Made by a program: the position numbers and the translations under genes. Shown here one piece after another: positions 16,153-24,597 of a DNA stretch of 37,005 nucleotides (positions are counted from its first letter, which is position 1; each line of letters begins with the position of its first letter). This DNA is from an uncultured Lachnospiraceae bacterium (GTDB taxonomy: Bacteria > Bacillota > Clostridia > Lachnospirales > Lachnospiraceae), in contig CALFCS010000100.1 in NCBI GenBank assembly GCA_937950565.1, forward strand, positions 1 to 37,005, in the 5' to 3' direction. The notes beneath the pieces are model-generated. The model was not told the origin of the DNA, ran no database searches, and saw nothing but the letters and a program-made list of their open reading frames with translations.

Positions 16153-16866
16153 ATGCGAACTAAAAAAACAATAAAAATGTCTTTGCTTTTATTCTTTCTT
16201 GTTTTTCTTACTGTAATGCTAAATGGAAATATGAAGCAGACTGTCCATCTCCAAAAATATAACAAAATGAAGCTGACAGATTCCTGGTACCGTAAAAATT
16301 TTTCTTCAAAGGAAATGCTGAAAGTAAAAGAGCACCTGTCGCCGGAATGTAAGCATTTATTGCAGAATGTGATAAGGGAGATAAAATATTTTCCTGTGCC
16401 GGAATCGGAGGAGGATGACACACTTGGCGTATCCTTCGTAGATACCTGGCAGGCAGAACGCAATTATCAGGGAAAACGAGGACACGAAGGAACCGATCTG
16501 ATGGCATCTGAAAATATCAGGGGACTCTATCCGGTAGTAAGTATGACAGACGGAACAGTCACAAATATCGGATGGCTTGAAAAAGGTGGATACCGGATTG
16601 GCATCACTTCTGAGAGCGGTACTTATTATTACTATGCACATCTGGAATCTTATGCCGGACAGCAAAAAGGAGATACCGTAAAGGCCGGGGAGCTCCTTGG
16701 GTATATGGGAGACTCCGGCTATGGGCCGGAGGGGACAGTAGGGAAATTTGCCGTGCATCTGCATCTTGGCATTTACGTATACGATGGCGGAGAAGAAATA
16801 AGTGTAAATCCCTATTTTGTACTCCTTTATTTAGAAAATAAAAAATTAAAATATGCATATTCCTAG
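16153..16866 (+). CDS. Membrane-anchored M23 family metallopeptidase
   Basis: LytM-type peptidoglycan endopeptidase. One N-terminal membrane helix (about 9-24, LLLFFLVFLTVML) acts as signal anchor. A helical linker follows, then the M23 domain from about residue 105. Zinc ligands are present: HEGTD (H111, D115) and HLHLGI (H202, H204), with another conserved His in YYAHLE (H163). The domain therefore looks catalytically competent. ATG 16153 follows AAAGG. The size and single anchor resemble SpoIIQ-like sporulation peptidases, but vegetative wall remodelling is equally possible. It stands between the pepD terminator and the rsmF-like promoter, so it is probably transcribed alone. Confidence 0.88.
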   Translation: MRTKKTIKMSLLLFFLVFLTVMLNGNMKQTVHLQKYNKMKLTDSWYRKNFSSKEMLKVKEHLSPECKHLLQNVIREIKYFPVPESEEDDTLGVSFVDTWQAERNYQGKRGHEGTDLMASENIRGLYPVVSMTDGTVTNIGWLEKGGYRIGITSESGTYYYYAHLESYAGQQKGDTVKAGELLGYMGDSGYGPEGTVGKFAVHLHLGIYVYDGGEEISVNPYFVLLYLENKKLKYAYS

Positions 16867-16883
16867 AGTTCTTAACGCAAATA

Positions 16884-16892
16884 TGATATACT
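16884..16892 (+). promoter_or_regulatory. Extended -10 promoter of the RNA-modification operon
   Basis: TGATATACT (TG-N-TATACT) at 16884-16892, with no convincing -35 box, 35 bases before the RsmF-like ATG. It would drive the run of tightly packed genes starting at 16927. Confidence 0.45.
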
Positions 16893-16926
16893 TATTGTTA
16901 ATGCATACTGACTGAGGAGGAAAAGT

Positions 16927-18309
16927 ATGAGATTACCGGAGAAATTTACCGAGAAAATGCAAAGAATTCTGCAGGATGAATATGAGGATTATATTGCGTG
17001 TTACGAAGAACCCAGATATTATGGACTTCGTGTAAATACAGGAAAAATAAGTGTAGAAGAGTTTCAGAAAATCTGTCCTTTTGAGATTACACCGGTACCA
17101 TGGATAGACAATGGATTTTATTATGACGGGGAAACAATCGTCCCATCCAAACATCCGTATTATTTTGCCGGTTTATATTATCTTCAGGAGCCGAGCGCCA
17201 TGACTCCGGCAAGCAGGCTTCCGGTGAAACCGGGAGATAAGGTTCTGGATGTCTGTGCGGCGCCGGGTGGAAAAGCCACCGAGCTTGGTGCAAGATTAGA
17301 GGGCGAAGGGCTTCTGGCTGCAAATGATATCAGTAATTCCAGGGCAAAAGGACTTTTAAAAAATATGGAAGTATTTGGAATCAGCAATATGCTTGTATTA
17401 AGTGAAGAACCTGGAAAGCTGACCGGGTATTTCCCGGAATATTTTGATAAAATTTTGATTGATGCCCCATGTTCCGGCGAAGGAATGTTCCGGAAGGATA
17501 AGAAAATGGTAAAGGCATGGGAAGAACATGGACCCGAATTTTTCAGCAATCTTCAAAAGAGTATTATAATACAGGCGGCTGATATGTTAAAGTCAGGCGG
17601 AATGATGCTGTATTCCACCTGTACCTTTGACGAGAGAGAAAACGAGCAGATGATTGAATACCTTCTTGCTGCCCGCCCGGAATTTCACATTGAAGAAATA
17701 CATGGATACGAGGGATTCTGTCCCGGTATTCCGGGGCTTACGACAAGTAAAAATCCGGAGCTTAAAAAAACAGTCCGCATTTTCCCACATAAGATGAAAG
17801 GGGAAGGACATTTCCTTGCTTTGCTTCAAAAAGGAGATACACTGCCGGAAGAGCCTTCGAAACCAATACTTAAGAGAAGCAAAAAGATGCCCGAAGAACT
17901 GGAAAAATTTCTGAATGATGTCCGGAAAGAATTTGAACCGACAAGGCTGGATATTCACGGGGAACGGGTTTATTATATGCCGGAAGGCCTGCCGGATATG
18001 AGAGGAATCCGTTTCCTTCGTACAGGGCTTCTTCTGGGCGAACTGAAAAAGAACCGTTTTGAGCCAAGCCAGGCATTTGCCATGTCACTGAAGAAAGAAG
18101 AATATAAAAAAATCATAGACTTGTCCTCTTCCGATGAGCGGGTAGTCCGATATCTCAAAGGCGAAACACTGGATGTCGAAGACCTTACTGCATCAAAGGA
18201 CAAGGGCTGGTATCTTGTCTGTGTGGACACCTTTCCGCTTGGCTGGGGAAAGCTTGCAAACGGAATTTTGAAAAATAAATATCTTCCGGGCTGGAGGCTG
18301 AATTCATGA
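16927..18309 (+). CDS. RsmF/RsmB-type rRNA (cytosine-5-)-methyltransferase
   Basis: NOL1/NOP2/Sun-family SAM methyltransferase that makes 5-methylcytosine in 16S rRNA. The 460-residue protein has an N-terminal RNA-binding part (MRLPEKFTEKMQRILQDEYE). The catalytic domain contains SAM motif I VLDVCAAPGGKATEL. Two active-site cysteines are visible: C182 in DAPCSGEGMFRK and the nucleophile C232 in YSTCTFDERENE. A C-terminal RsmF-like domain follows (HGERVYYMPEGLPDM, GLLLGELKKNRFEPSQA). GAGGAGG precedes the ATG. The last four bases (ATGA) overlap the pseudouridine synthase start. The exact target cytosine cannot be read from sequence. Confidence 0.92.
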   Translation: MRLPEKFTEKMQRILQDEYEDYIACYEEPRYYGLRVNTGKISVEEFQKICPFEITPVPWIDNGFYYDGETIVPSKHPYYFAGLYYLQEPSAMTPASRLPVKPGDKVLDVCAAPGGKATELGARLEGEGLLAANDISNSRAKGLLKNMEVFGISNMLVLSEEPGKLTGYFPEYFDKILIDAPCSGEGMFRKDKKMVKAWEEHGPEFFSNLQKSIIIQAADMLKSGGMMLYSTCTFDERENEQMIEYLLAARPEFHIEEIHGYEGFCPGIPGLTTSKNPELKKTVRIFPHKMKGEGHFLALLQKGDTLPEEPSKPILKRSKKMPEELEKFLNDVRKEFEPTRLDIHGERVYYMPEGLPDMRGIRFLRTGLLLGELKKNRFEPSQAFAMSLKKEEYKKIIDLSSSDERVVRYLKGETLDVEDLTASKDKGWYLVCVDTFPLGWGKLANGILKNKYLPGWRLNS

Positions 18310-19031
18310 TAAGACTGGATAAATATCTTGCAGATATGAATATCGGAACCAGGCAGGAGGTAAAAAAATATATCCGCCAGGGAAAAGTCGCGGTAGACGG
18401 GAAGATAGAGAAAAGCCCGGATACAAAAATCGATGAAAATTTGCAGACGATTTCTTTTGACGGAAAGGAAGTCGGATATACAAAATATGAATATTATATG
18501 CTGAACAAGCCGGCCGGGGTGGTATCTGCCACAGTAGATTCCAAAGACCTTACAGTGATAGAATTAATTGAAAGTAAAAAAAGAAAAGACCTTTTCCCGG
18601 TCGGAAGACTTGACAAGGATACAGAAGGACTGCTTCTCATAACAAATGACGGCGCACTTGCCCACAGACTTCTGTCACCGAAAAAGCATGTAGATAAATG
18701 CTATTATGCCAAAGTGAAGGGAAACGTTACGCAGAAAGATATCGATATTTTTGCAAAAGGAGTCAACATCGGGACAGAAGAAAATGAGGAATGGACAAGT
18801 CCTGCCGTGCTTAAAGTACTGACACGGGAAAAAGAAGGGACGGAAACAATCTCGGAAATCCGTCTGACCATTCAGGAAGGGAAATACCATCAGGTAAAAC
18901 GGATGTTTCAGGCAGTTGGAAAAGAAGTTCTGTATTTGAAAAGAGAAAGTATGGGTACGCTTAGACTTGACAATCACTTAAAGACAGGAGAGTACCGTGC
19001 ACTTACAGAAGAGGAGTTAAAAAGATTATGA
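18306..19031 (+). CDS. Pseudouridine synthase, RsuA/RluB family
   Basis: Converts a specific rRNA uridine to pseudouridine. The 241-residue protein has an N-terminal S4 RNA-binding domain (MIRLDKYLADMNIGTRQEVK to VAVDGK, 1-60). The catalytic domain has the GRLDKDTEG motif with nucleophile D103. KYHQVKRMFQAVG is the family's conserved C-terminal motif. Closest in style to RsuA (16S U516), but RluB-type targets cannot be excluded. It shares ATGA with both neighbours, the methyltransferase before and the HAD protein after, so the three are translated in a coupled way. Confidence 0.92.
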   Translation: MIRLDKYLADMNIGTRQEVKKYIRQGKVAVDGKIEKSPDTKIDENLQTISFDGKEVGYTKYEYYMLNKPAGVVSATVDSKDLTVIELIESKKRKDLFPVGRLDKDTEGLLLITNDGALAHRLLSPKKHVDKCYYAKVKGNVTQKDIDIFAKGVNIGTEENEEWTSPAVLKVLTREKEGTETISEIRLTIQEGKYHQVKRMFQAVGKEVLYLKRESMGTLRLDNHLKTGEYRALTEEELKRL

Positions 19032-19696
19032 AGCAGATATTGGAAAATATTGATGCGGTTATATTTGATATGGATGGTACGCTGGTTGATTCCATGTGGA
19101 TATGGGTTTCCGTGGATGAGGATTATCTGGCAAAATATCATCTTACAGAACCAGAGAATTTTCATGACCAGATGGAAGGAAAGAGCTTTACGGAAGTTGC
19201 CGGATATTATTTGGAGGCTTTTCCGACATTGAATAAGACAATCGATGAAATCATGGATGAATGGCACGATATGGCGTATGATAAATATATGCACGAGGTT
19301 CCTTTGAAAAAGGGCGCAAGAGCCTTCATTGAACAGATGCGTGCGCAGGGAAAGAAAATCGGGATTGCGACAAGCAACTCCAGAAAACTGGCAGAAGATA
19401 CATTGAAAGCATTAAAGGTTGACCATTTATTTGATGTAATAAAAACTTCCGGTGAAGTTGGAATTGGGAAACCAGCGCCGGATGTATATCTGGCTGCCAG
19501 CAGAGAACTTCGGGCGGCGCCTGAAAGATGTCTGGTATTTGAAGATGTTCCGGCCGGAATTCTGTCCGGTAAGAATGCCGGAATGACAGTCTGTGCAGTA
19601 GCGGATAAATATTCAGAGAATCTGGAAGATAAAAAACGGGAGCTTGCGGATTATTTTATAGAGGATTATACGGAAATAGAAATAAATGAGGTATGA
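19028..19696 (+). CDS. HAD family hydrolase (beta-phosphoglucomutase-like)
   Basis: A 222-residue haloacid dehalogenase-superfamily phosphatase. Motif I is FDMDGTLVDS with nucleophile D14 and acid/base D16. Motif II lies in GIATSNSRKL, the motif III lysine in GKPAPDVYLAA, and motif IV in VFEDVPAGILSGKNAGM. A helical cap domain sits between motifs I and II (about 20-90), as in subfamily I. The substrate is probably a small phosphorylated metabolite, but the sequence does not say which. ATGA overlaps tie it to the upstream pseudouridine synthase and to the downstream YgiQ-type gene. Confidence 0.9.
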   Translation: MKQILENIDAVIFDMDGTLVDSMWIWVSVDEDYLAKYHLTEPENFHDQMEGKSFTEVAGYYLEAFPTLNKTIDEIMDEWHDMAYDKYMHEVPLKKGARAFIEQMRAQGKKIGIATSNSRKLAEDTLKALKVDHLFDVIKTSGEVGIGKPAPDVYLAASRELRAAPERCLVFEDVPAGILSGKNAGMTVCAVADKYSENLEDKKRELADYFIEDYTEIEINEV

Positions 19697-21621
19697 GAAT
19701 GGCAGAAGGATTTTTACCAATATGCAGAAAGGATATGGAAGCGCTTGGCTGGGAGCAGCCGGATTTTGTCTATATCTCAGGGGATGCCTATGTGGATCAC
19801 CCGTCCTTTGGCCCTGCCATTATTAGCAGAACGCTTATGGCACATGGGTACAAAGTCTGTATCATTGCCCAGCCTGATTGGAAAGATGACAAAAGCATCT
19901 GCGAATTTGGCGAACCCCGTCTGGGTTTCCTCGTATCAGCAGGAAATATGGATTCCATGGTCAATCATTATTCCGTATCCAAAAAGCACCGGAAAACAGA
20001 TGCATTTACTCCCGGAGGAGTGATGGGAAAACGTCCGGATTATGCGGTTGTTGTATATGGAAATCTGATTCGGAGAACCTATAAGAAAACACCGATTATT
20101 CTGGGCGGTATCGAGGCAAGTCTCAGACGTCTCGCTCATTACGATTACTGGTCAGATAAGCTGAAGCGCTCCGTCCTGCTGGATTCGGGAGCCGACCTGA
20201 TATCTTACGGTATGGGAGAACGCTCCATTGTTGAGATTGCAGATGCACTTGACAGTGGAATTGATATCAAAGACATTACGTTTATTGCAGGAACGGTATT
20301 CCGGACGAAAAATCTGGATAATGTATATGATGCAATTGTCCTTCCTTCTTATGAAAAGCTGAAAGAAGATAAACTGAATTATGCGAAGAGCTTTTATACA
20401 CAATATTGTAATACAGACCCTTATTCCGGGAAATGTCTTGCAGAGCCTTATGGAGAACAATTATTTGTAGTACAGAACCCGCCTCAGAGACCTCTTACGC
20501 AGTCCGAGATGGATGACGTCTATGAATACCCTTATATGCGGACCTATCATCCGTCTTACGAGGCGAAAGGAGGAGTTCCTGCTATTCAGGAGGTGAAGTT
20601 CAGCCTGATCAGCAACCGCGGATGCTTCGGGGGATGCAGCTTCTGTGCACTTACCTTTCATCAGGGCAGAATTGTACAGACAAGAAGTCATGAATCACTT
20701 CTTGCAGAAGCAGAAGCATTTACCAGTGACAAAGACTTCAAAGGATATATCCATGATGTCGGAGGACCGACTGCTAATTTCCGCCACCCGTCCTGCGAAA
20801 AGCAGCTTCATGCGGGTGTGTGTAAAAATAAACAGTGTCTGTTCCCGACCGCGTGTAAAAACCTCAATGCAGACCATACCGATTATATAAAACTGCTAAG
20901 AAAGCTCAGAAATATCCCAAAGGTAAAAAAAGTATTTATCCGCTCCGGAATCCGTTTCGATTATGTACTGGCAGATAAAAAGGATACCTTTTTAAGAGAA
21001 TTATGTGAATATCATGTAAGCGGACAGTTAAAGGTAGCGCCTGAGCATGTGTCGGATAAAGTTCTTCAGAAAATGGGAAAGCCGGCGCACCGGGTATATC
21101 AGCAGTTTGTAAAAAAATATAAAGAAATCAATAAAGAGCTTCACAAGGATCAGTATCTGGTGCCGTATCTGATGTCCTCACATCCTGGCTCTTCTTTGAA
21201 AGAAGCGGTCGAACTGGCGGAATACTTAAGGGAACTGGGCTATATGCCGGAGCAGGTGCAGGATTTTTATCCGACACCATCCACCATTTCCACCTGTATG
21301 TATTACACAGGGGTGGATCCGCGGGATATGTCTCCGGTCTATGTACCGAAGAATCCTCATGAGAAGGCAATGCAGCGCGCGCTCATTCAATACCGGGATC
21401 CGAAGAATTATGAGCTTGTATTAGAGGCTCTTGAAAAATGCGGACGCATGGATCTTGTAGGATACGGTAGCCGCTGTCTGATAAGACCGCGCAAGGGAAA
21501 ACAGCCTTCAGACAGAGGAAGAGTGGATGAACATTCAGGAAAACGTAAGCCCCAGGGGAATCCGACACCTGTGAAACGTGTAAAAAAGAAAACCATACGG
21601 AATATACATAAGAAAAAATAA
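19693..21621 (+). CDS. YgiQ family radical SAM protein
   Basis: Large radical SAM protein of 642 residues, the usual YgiQ length. The [4Fe-4S] motif CxxxCxxC is C311-C315-C318 (NRGCFGGCSFCALTFHQGR). An N-terminal domain of about 300 residues (GWEQPDFVYISGDAYVDHPS) is typical of this subfamily. The C-terminal tail is Lys/Arg-rich, suggesting nucleic acid binding. The reaction is not established for the family. The start ATG 19693 overlaps the HAD stop as ATGA; ATG 19699 is an alternative two codons later. Its place among RNA-modification genes is suggestive only. Confidence 0.93.
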   Translation: MRMAEGFLPICRKDMEALGWEQPDFVYISGDAYVDHPSFGPAIISRTLMAHGYKVCIIAQPDWKDDKSICEFGEPRLGFLVSAGNMDSMVNHYSVSKKHRKTDAFTPGGVMGKRPDYAVVVYGNLIRRTYKKTPIILGGIEASLRRLAHYDYWSDKLKRSVLLDSGADLISYGMGERSIVEIADALDSGIDIKDITFIAGTVFRTKNLDNVYDAIVLPSYEKLKEDKLNYAKSFYTQYCNTDPYSGKCLAEPYGEQLFVVQNPPQRPLTQSEMDDVYEYPYMRTYHPSYEAKGGVPAIQEVKFSLISNRGCFGGCSFCALTFHQGRIVQTRSHESLLAEAEAFTSDKDFKGYIHDVGGPTANFRHPSCEKQLHAGVCKNKQCLFPTACKNLNADHTDYIKLLRKLRNIPKVKKVFIRSGIRFDYVLADKKDTFLRELCEYHVSGQLKVAPEHVSDKVLQKMGKPAHRVYQQFVKKYKEINKELHKDQYLVPYLMSSHPGSSLKEAVELAEYLRELGYMPEQVQDFYPTPSTISTCMYYTGVDPRDMSPVYVPKNPHEKAMQRALIQYRDPKNYELVLEALEKCGRMDLVGYGSRCLIRPRKGKQPSDRGRVDEHSGKRKPQGNPTPVKRVKKKTIRNIHKKK

Positions 21622-21635
21622 AAGGAGGGCGCCAT

Positions 21636-22400
21636 ATGAGAATTGCAATTGTAACCGGAGCTTCTTCCGGTATTGGAAGAGAATTTGCAAAACAAATTCC
21701 AAAGGTCTATAAACAGCTTGATGAACTCTGGGTAGTGTCAAGGAGTACCCTGAAGCTGGAATCATTAAAAAAAGAAGTTTCCATACCGATTCGGATTTTT
21801 GACGGAGATATGCAGAGAGATTATATTTATGAACGAATCACAAGAGAGCTGGAAAGACAGAAGGCTGATATCCGTATGCTGGTAAATTGTGCCGGATACG
21901 GGAAAATTGGCGACTTTGGGTCTCTTGACACAGAAGAGCAGCTGGGGATGATAAATCTGAACTGCCGGGCGCTTACCAAGCTTACGAAGCTTTGTCTTCC
22001 ATATCTGTCTAAAGGAAGCAGAATCATACAGATCGCATCCGCCGCAGCATTTGCACCGCAGCCCGGCTTTGCGGTATATGCAGCTACCAAGTCCTATGTA
22101 TACAGCTTTTCCCTGGCGCTTAGATGGGAACTTCGTGAAAAAGAGATTCTGGTAACAGCAGTCTGTCCGGGTCCGGTAGATACTGCATTTTTCGAGCGGG
22201 CAGAAGGGGATGCCGGAAGCACCAAGGAAGCATTGCGTGTCCGTCCCGAAGAAGTAGTAAAAAAGGCCCTTGCCGACAGCAAAAAGGGGAAGGCCGTCTC
22301 TGTATATGGAATACCGATAAAGGCGGCAAGAGCTGCAGCCAAATTCGTACCAAAGGATTTCGCGGCTATGATTATGCAAATGATAAATAAAAGGGGATAA
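21636..22400 (+). CDS. SDR family NAD(P)-dependent oxidoreductase
   Basis: Classical short-chain dehydrogenase/reductase of 254 residues. The Rossmann nucleotide motif TGASSGIG is at 7-14, NCAGYG (the NAG motif) follows at about 88, and the catalytic YxxxK is Y148-K152 (YAATKSYVYSF) after IQIASAAAF. The PGPVDTAF motif follows. The C-terminal hydrophobic end (AARAAAKFVPKDFAAMIM) may dock to a membrane or partner. AAGGAGG lies seven bases before the ATG. Substrate unknown. It sits 14 bases after the radical SAM gene, so it is likely the same transcript. Confidence 0.92.
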   Translation: MRIAIVTGASSGIGREFAKQIPKVYKQLDELWVVSRSTLKLESLKKEVSIPIRIFDGDMQRDYIYERITRELERQKADIRMLVNCAGYGKIGDFGSLDTEEQLGMINLNCRALTKLTKLCLPYLSKGSRIIQIASAAAFAPQPGFAVYAATKSYVYSFSLALRWELREKEILVTAVCPGPVDTAFFERAEGDAGSTKEALRVRPEEVVKKALADSKKGKAVSVYGIPIKAARAAAKFVPKDFAAMIMQMINKRG

Positions 22401-22404
22401 AACA

Positions 22405-22983
22405 ATGAATAAAATTCAAAAGGGGCAGAAGGGGTATATTAAATCAAAGAAAACAAAATATCTTGTCTGGGCGCTGGCAGAGTTCGGCGTAGTAGCAGGT
22501 CTTTTGATTATCGGTTACACACAGACAAAAACAAGACTGAATCTTCTCACAGTCGTTGCAATTGTCGGATGCCTTCCGGCATCCAAAATGCTGGTGGAAT
22601 TCATTACAATGGCTCCGCATAAAGGAATTTCAGAAGAAAAATATGCGGAAATCGAGGAAAAAGGAAATCTTCTTACGAGAGTCTATGACATGGTAATTAC
22701 CAGCAAAGAAAAAGTAATGCCGGTCACTGCATTTGTAATTTCCAACCATATGGTGTGCGGCTATGTGGAAAGCGAAAAAACCGATGAAACAAAATGTGCA
22801 AAATATATAAAAGAGATGCTTGAAACGAACAAATGTGATAAGATAACAGTAAAAGTTTTCCGTGATTATCATGCATTTCTTGCAAGAGTAGAAGGAATGA
22901 ATAACATTGCAAGTGTCGAACAGCCGGAAAGCAGAAGAAAAGAGAAGAAAATTAAGAATCTGATACTAAGTGTATCGATGTAG
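22405..22983 (+). CDS. Hypothetical membrane protein, 192 aa
   Basis: Two hydrophobic segments close to the N-terminus (about 22-41, VWALAEFGVVAGLLIIGYTQ, and about 47-64, LLTVVAIVGCLPASKML) are followed by a soluble domain of about 120 residues and a basic tail (ESRRKEKKIKN). No catalytic motif was recognised. The soluble part has alternating strands and helices (PVTAFVISNHMVCGYV, KITVKVFRDYHAFLARV). ATG 22405 follows GGGG in AAAAGGGGATAAAA. It is packed between the SDR and an RluA-family gene. The family is not known to me beyond a general resemblance to conserved Lachnospiraceae proteins. Confidence 0.8.
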   Translation: MNKIQKGQKGYIKSKKTKYLVWALAEFGVVAGLLIIGYTQTKTRLNLLTVVAIVGCLPASKMLVEFITMAPHKGISEEKYAEIEEKGNLLTRVYDMVITSKEKVMPVTAFVISNHMVCGYVESEKTDETKCAKYIKEMLETNKCDKITVKVFRDYHAFLARVEGMNNIASVEQPESRRKEKKIKNLILSVSM

Positions 22984-22987
22984 AATT

Positions 22988-24016
22988 ATGAGAGAAATTA
23001 GAATCAGCAAAAATGAAGCAGGGCAGAGATTTGATAAATATTTAAAAAAATATCTGCCGGAAGCGCCGTCAGGCTTTTTGTATAAGATGCTGCGAAAGAA
23101 AAATATCATATTAAATGGGAAAAAGGCATCCGGGAATGAAAAGCTTAGTGAAGGCGACCAGGTAAAATTTTTCCTTGCAGAAGATACGATTGGCAAGTTC
23201 GCCGGGCGGCCGGGGAAAAAAGAAGCTTATTCCTACAATAAAGAACTGGATATTGTCTGTGAGGAGAAGGATATTCTTGTGATTAATAAACCAGCCGGTA
23301 TGTTATCTCAGAAAGCAGATGAAAATGACTGCTCGGTTGTGGAATATGTGATTGGGTATCTGATTCAGAGCGGGCAGCTTAGAGAGGAAGAACTCCAGAC
23401 ATTCAAGCCATCTGTCTGTAACCGTCTGGACCGTAATACAAGCGGGTTGATCATAGCCGGAAAGAGTCTTGCGGGACTTCAGGTTATGGCAGAGCATTTC
23501 AGGCTTCGGACAATGGCGAAATATTATCTGTGCCTGGTAAAAGGGAAAGTTACAAAGTCCACATATATACAAGGATATTTGAAAAAAAACAAGAAAACAA
23601 ACCGCGTGGAGGTTCTTCAAATATCAGAGAAATCAAAGGATGACTGCGCCGCGTATACGCCAATTGAAACGGAATATCGTCCTGTCGCATATAATGCTGA
23701 CATGACACTTTTGAAGGTGCATCTGATCACCGGGCGCACCCATCAGATTCGGGCTCATCTTGCTTCTGTGGGACATCCGGTTCTTGGCGATTATAAATAT
23801 GGAAATTCAGGATGGAATGACAGCTTTCAAAAAAAATACCAGATTACTTCCCAGATGCTTCATGCATACGAGTTAATCCTTCCGGAGATGGAGGAGCCTC
23901 TTTCGTATCTGTCGGGAAGAATCTTTACGGCAAAGGTGCCGCCTGTATTTTACAGGGTGATAAAGGAGACGGCATGGCAACATGGAATTCAAGAGGCCTT
24001 CGAGGTTCAACATTAG
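22988..24016 (+). CDS. RluA family pseudouridine synthase
   Basis: Uridine-to-pseudouridine conversion in rRNA or tRNA. The roughly 342-residue protein has an N-terminal S4 domain (about 1-65, RISKNEAGQRFDKYLKKYLP). The catalytic core has VCNRLDRNTSGLIIAGKS with nucleophile D148, and the family motif TGRTHQIRAHLASVGHPVLG. I start it at ATG 22988 (MREIRISKNE); an upstream in-frame GTG at 22970 would overlap the previous gene. Neither has a good ribosome binding site, suggesting coupling to the gene before. Its 3' end overlaps recU by 43 bases. RluC- and RluD-type targets are not distinguishable by eye. Confidence 0.9.
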   Translation: MREIRISKNEAGQRFDKYLKKYLPEAPSGFLYKMLRKKNIILNGKKASGNEKLSEGDQVKFFLAEDTIGKFAGRPGKKEAYSYNKELDIVCEEKDILVINKPAGMLSQKADENDCSVVEYVIGYLIQSGQLREEELQTFKPSVCNRLDRNTSGLIIAGKSLAGLQVMAEHFRLRTMAKYYLCLVKGKVTKSTYIQGYLKKNKKTNRVEVLQISEKSKDDCAAYTPIETEYRPVAYNADMTLLKVHLITGRTHQIRAHLASVGHPVLGDYKYGNSGWNDSFQKKYQITSQMLHAYELILPEMEEPLSYLSGRIFTAKVPPVFYRVIKETAWQHGIQEAFEVQH

Positions 24017-24516
24017 AAGAAATGATTAACCGGACGAACGAGCATTATCTGGAAAGGGGGCTTGCCCTGATCCAGAAAATCCCGACACCAATTACTCCGG
24101 TAAAAATGGATAAAGAACACAGACAGATTACGCTGGCATATTTTGAAAAGCGCAGTACCGTAGACTATATCGGAGCTGTGCAGGGGATTCCGGTATGCTT
24201 TGATGCAAAAGAATGTGTGGCAGATACTTTTCCGCTTCACAATGTACATGAGCATCAGGTAAGATTTATGCAGGAGTTTGAAAAGCAGGAGGGCATTGCG
24301 TTTCTTATTATTTATTATTCTCATAGAAATGAGCTTTATTATATGCGGTTTCAGGAGCTCCTTAGATTCTGGAACCGTGCAGAAGAAGGCGGAAGGAAAA
24401 GCATCCGCTATGAAGAACTGGATCCACGCTTTTTCATCAGCCTTAGAAATGGTTATTATATTCCCTATCTTGACATGATGAATCTGGACCTTGAACTCAG
24501 GGAATCTAAAACTTGA
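23974..24516 (+). CDS. recU: RecU-like Holliday junction resolvase
   Basis: Endonuclease that cuts four-way junctions in Gram-positive bacteria. The 180-residue protein matches the RecU layout: NSRGLRGSTLEEMINRTN at the start, then KIPTPI. The nuclease core has D64 in STVDYIG, D77 and K79 in CFDAKE, and FPLHNVHEHQ. Near the end are RKSIRYEEL and a YIPYLDMMN segment. D77 replaces the glutamate of Bacillus RecU, a conservative change. It overlaps the RluA-family gene by 43 bases instead of sitting beside a PBP gene as in Bacillus. The his operon promoter -35 box starts inside its last codons. Confidence 0.88.
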   Translation: MATWNSRGLRGSTLEEMINRTNEHYLERGLALIQKIPTPITPVKMDKEHRQITLAYFEKRSTVDYIGAVQGIPVCFDAKECVADTFPLHNVHEHQVRFMQEFEKQEGIAFLIIYYSHRNELYYMRFQELLRFWNRAEEGGRKSIRYEELDPRFFISLRNGYYIPYLDMMNLDLELRESKT

Positions 24517-24541
24517 CAAGCGTTATGAAAATGCGTATAAT
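24513..24541 (+). promoter_or_regulatory. Consensus promoter of the his operon
   Basis: An exact TTGACA at 24513-24518 and an exact TATAAT at 24536-24541 with a 17-base spacer. The -35 box overlaps the recU stop codon (24514-24516). Transcription should begin near 24548, about 50 bases before the hisZ start. Confidence 0.92.
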
Positions 24542-24550
24542 TCAATAAGG

Positions 24551-24574
24551 TTTTAACATGGTAGCACGTTAAAG
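24551..24574 (+). promoter_or_regulatory. Hairpin at the 5' end of the his mRNA
   Basis: Inverted repeat with arms TTTAAC (24552-24557) and GTTAAA (24568-24573), extendable by inner pairs with one mismatch, loop GTAG. It would form right at the start of the transcript. It could be an operator for a repressor or an RNA stability element. The leader is too short for a T-box or a histidine leader peptide. Confidence 0.4.
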
Positions 24575-24597
24575 TGAAAGCGGCGACAGGAGGGTAT

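Noticed and set aside
21765..22379. 204-codon - strand ORF opposite the SDR gene
   Set aside because: It is Cys/aromatic-rich, lacks a ribosome binding site and lies entirely antisense to a gene with full SDR motifs.
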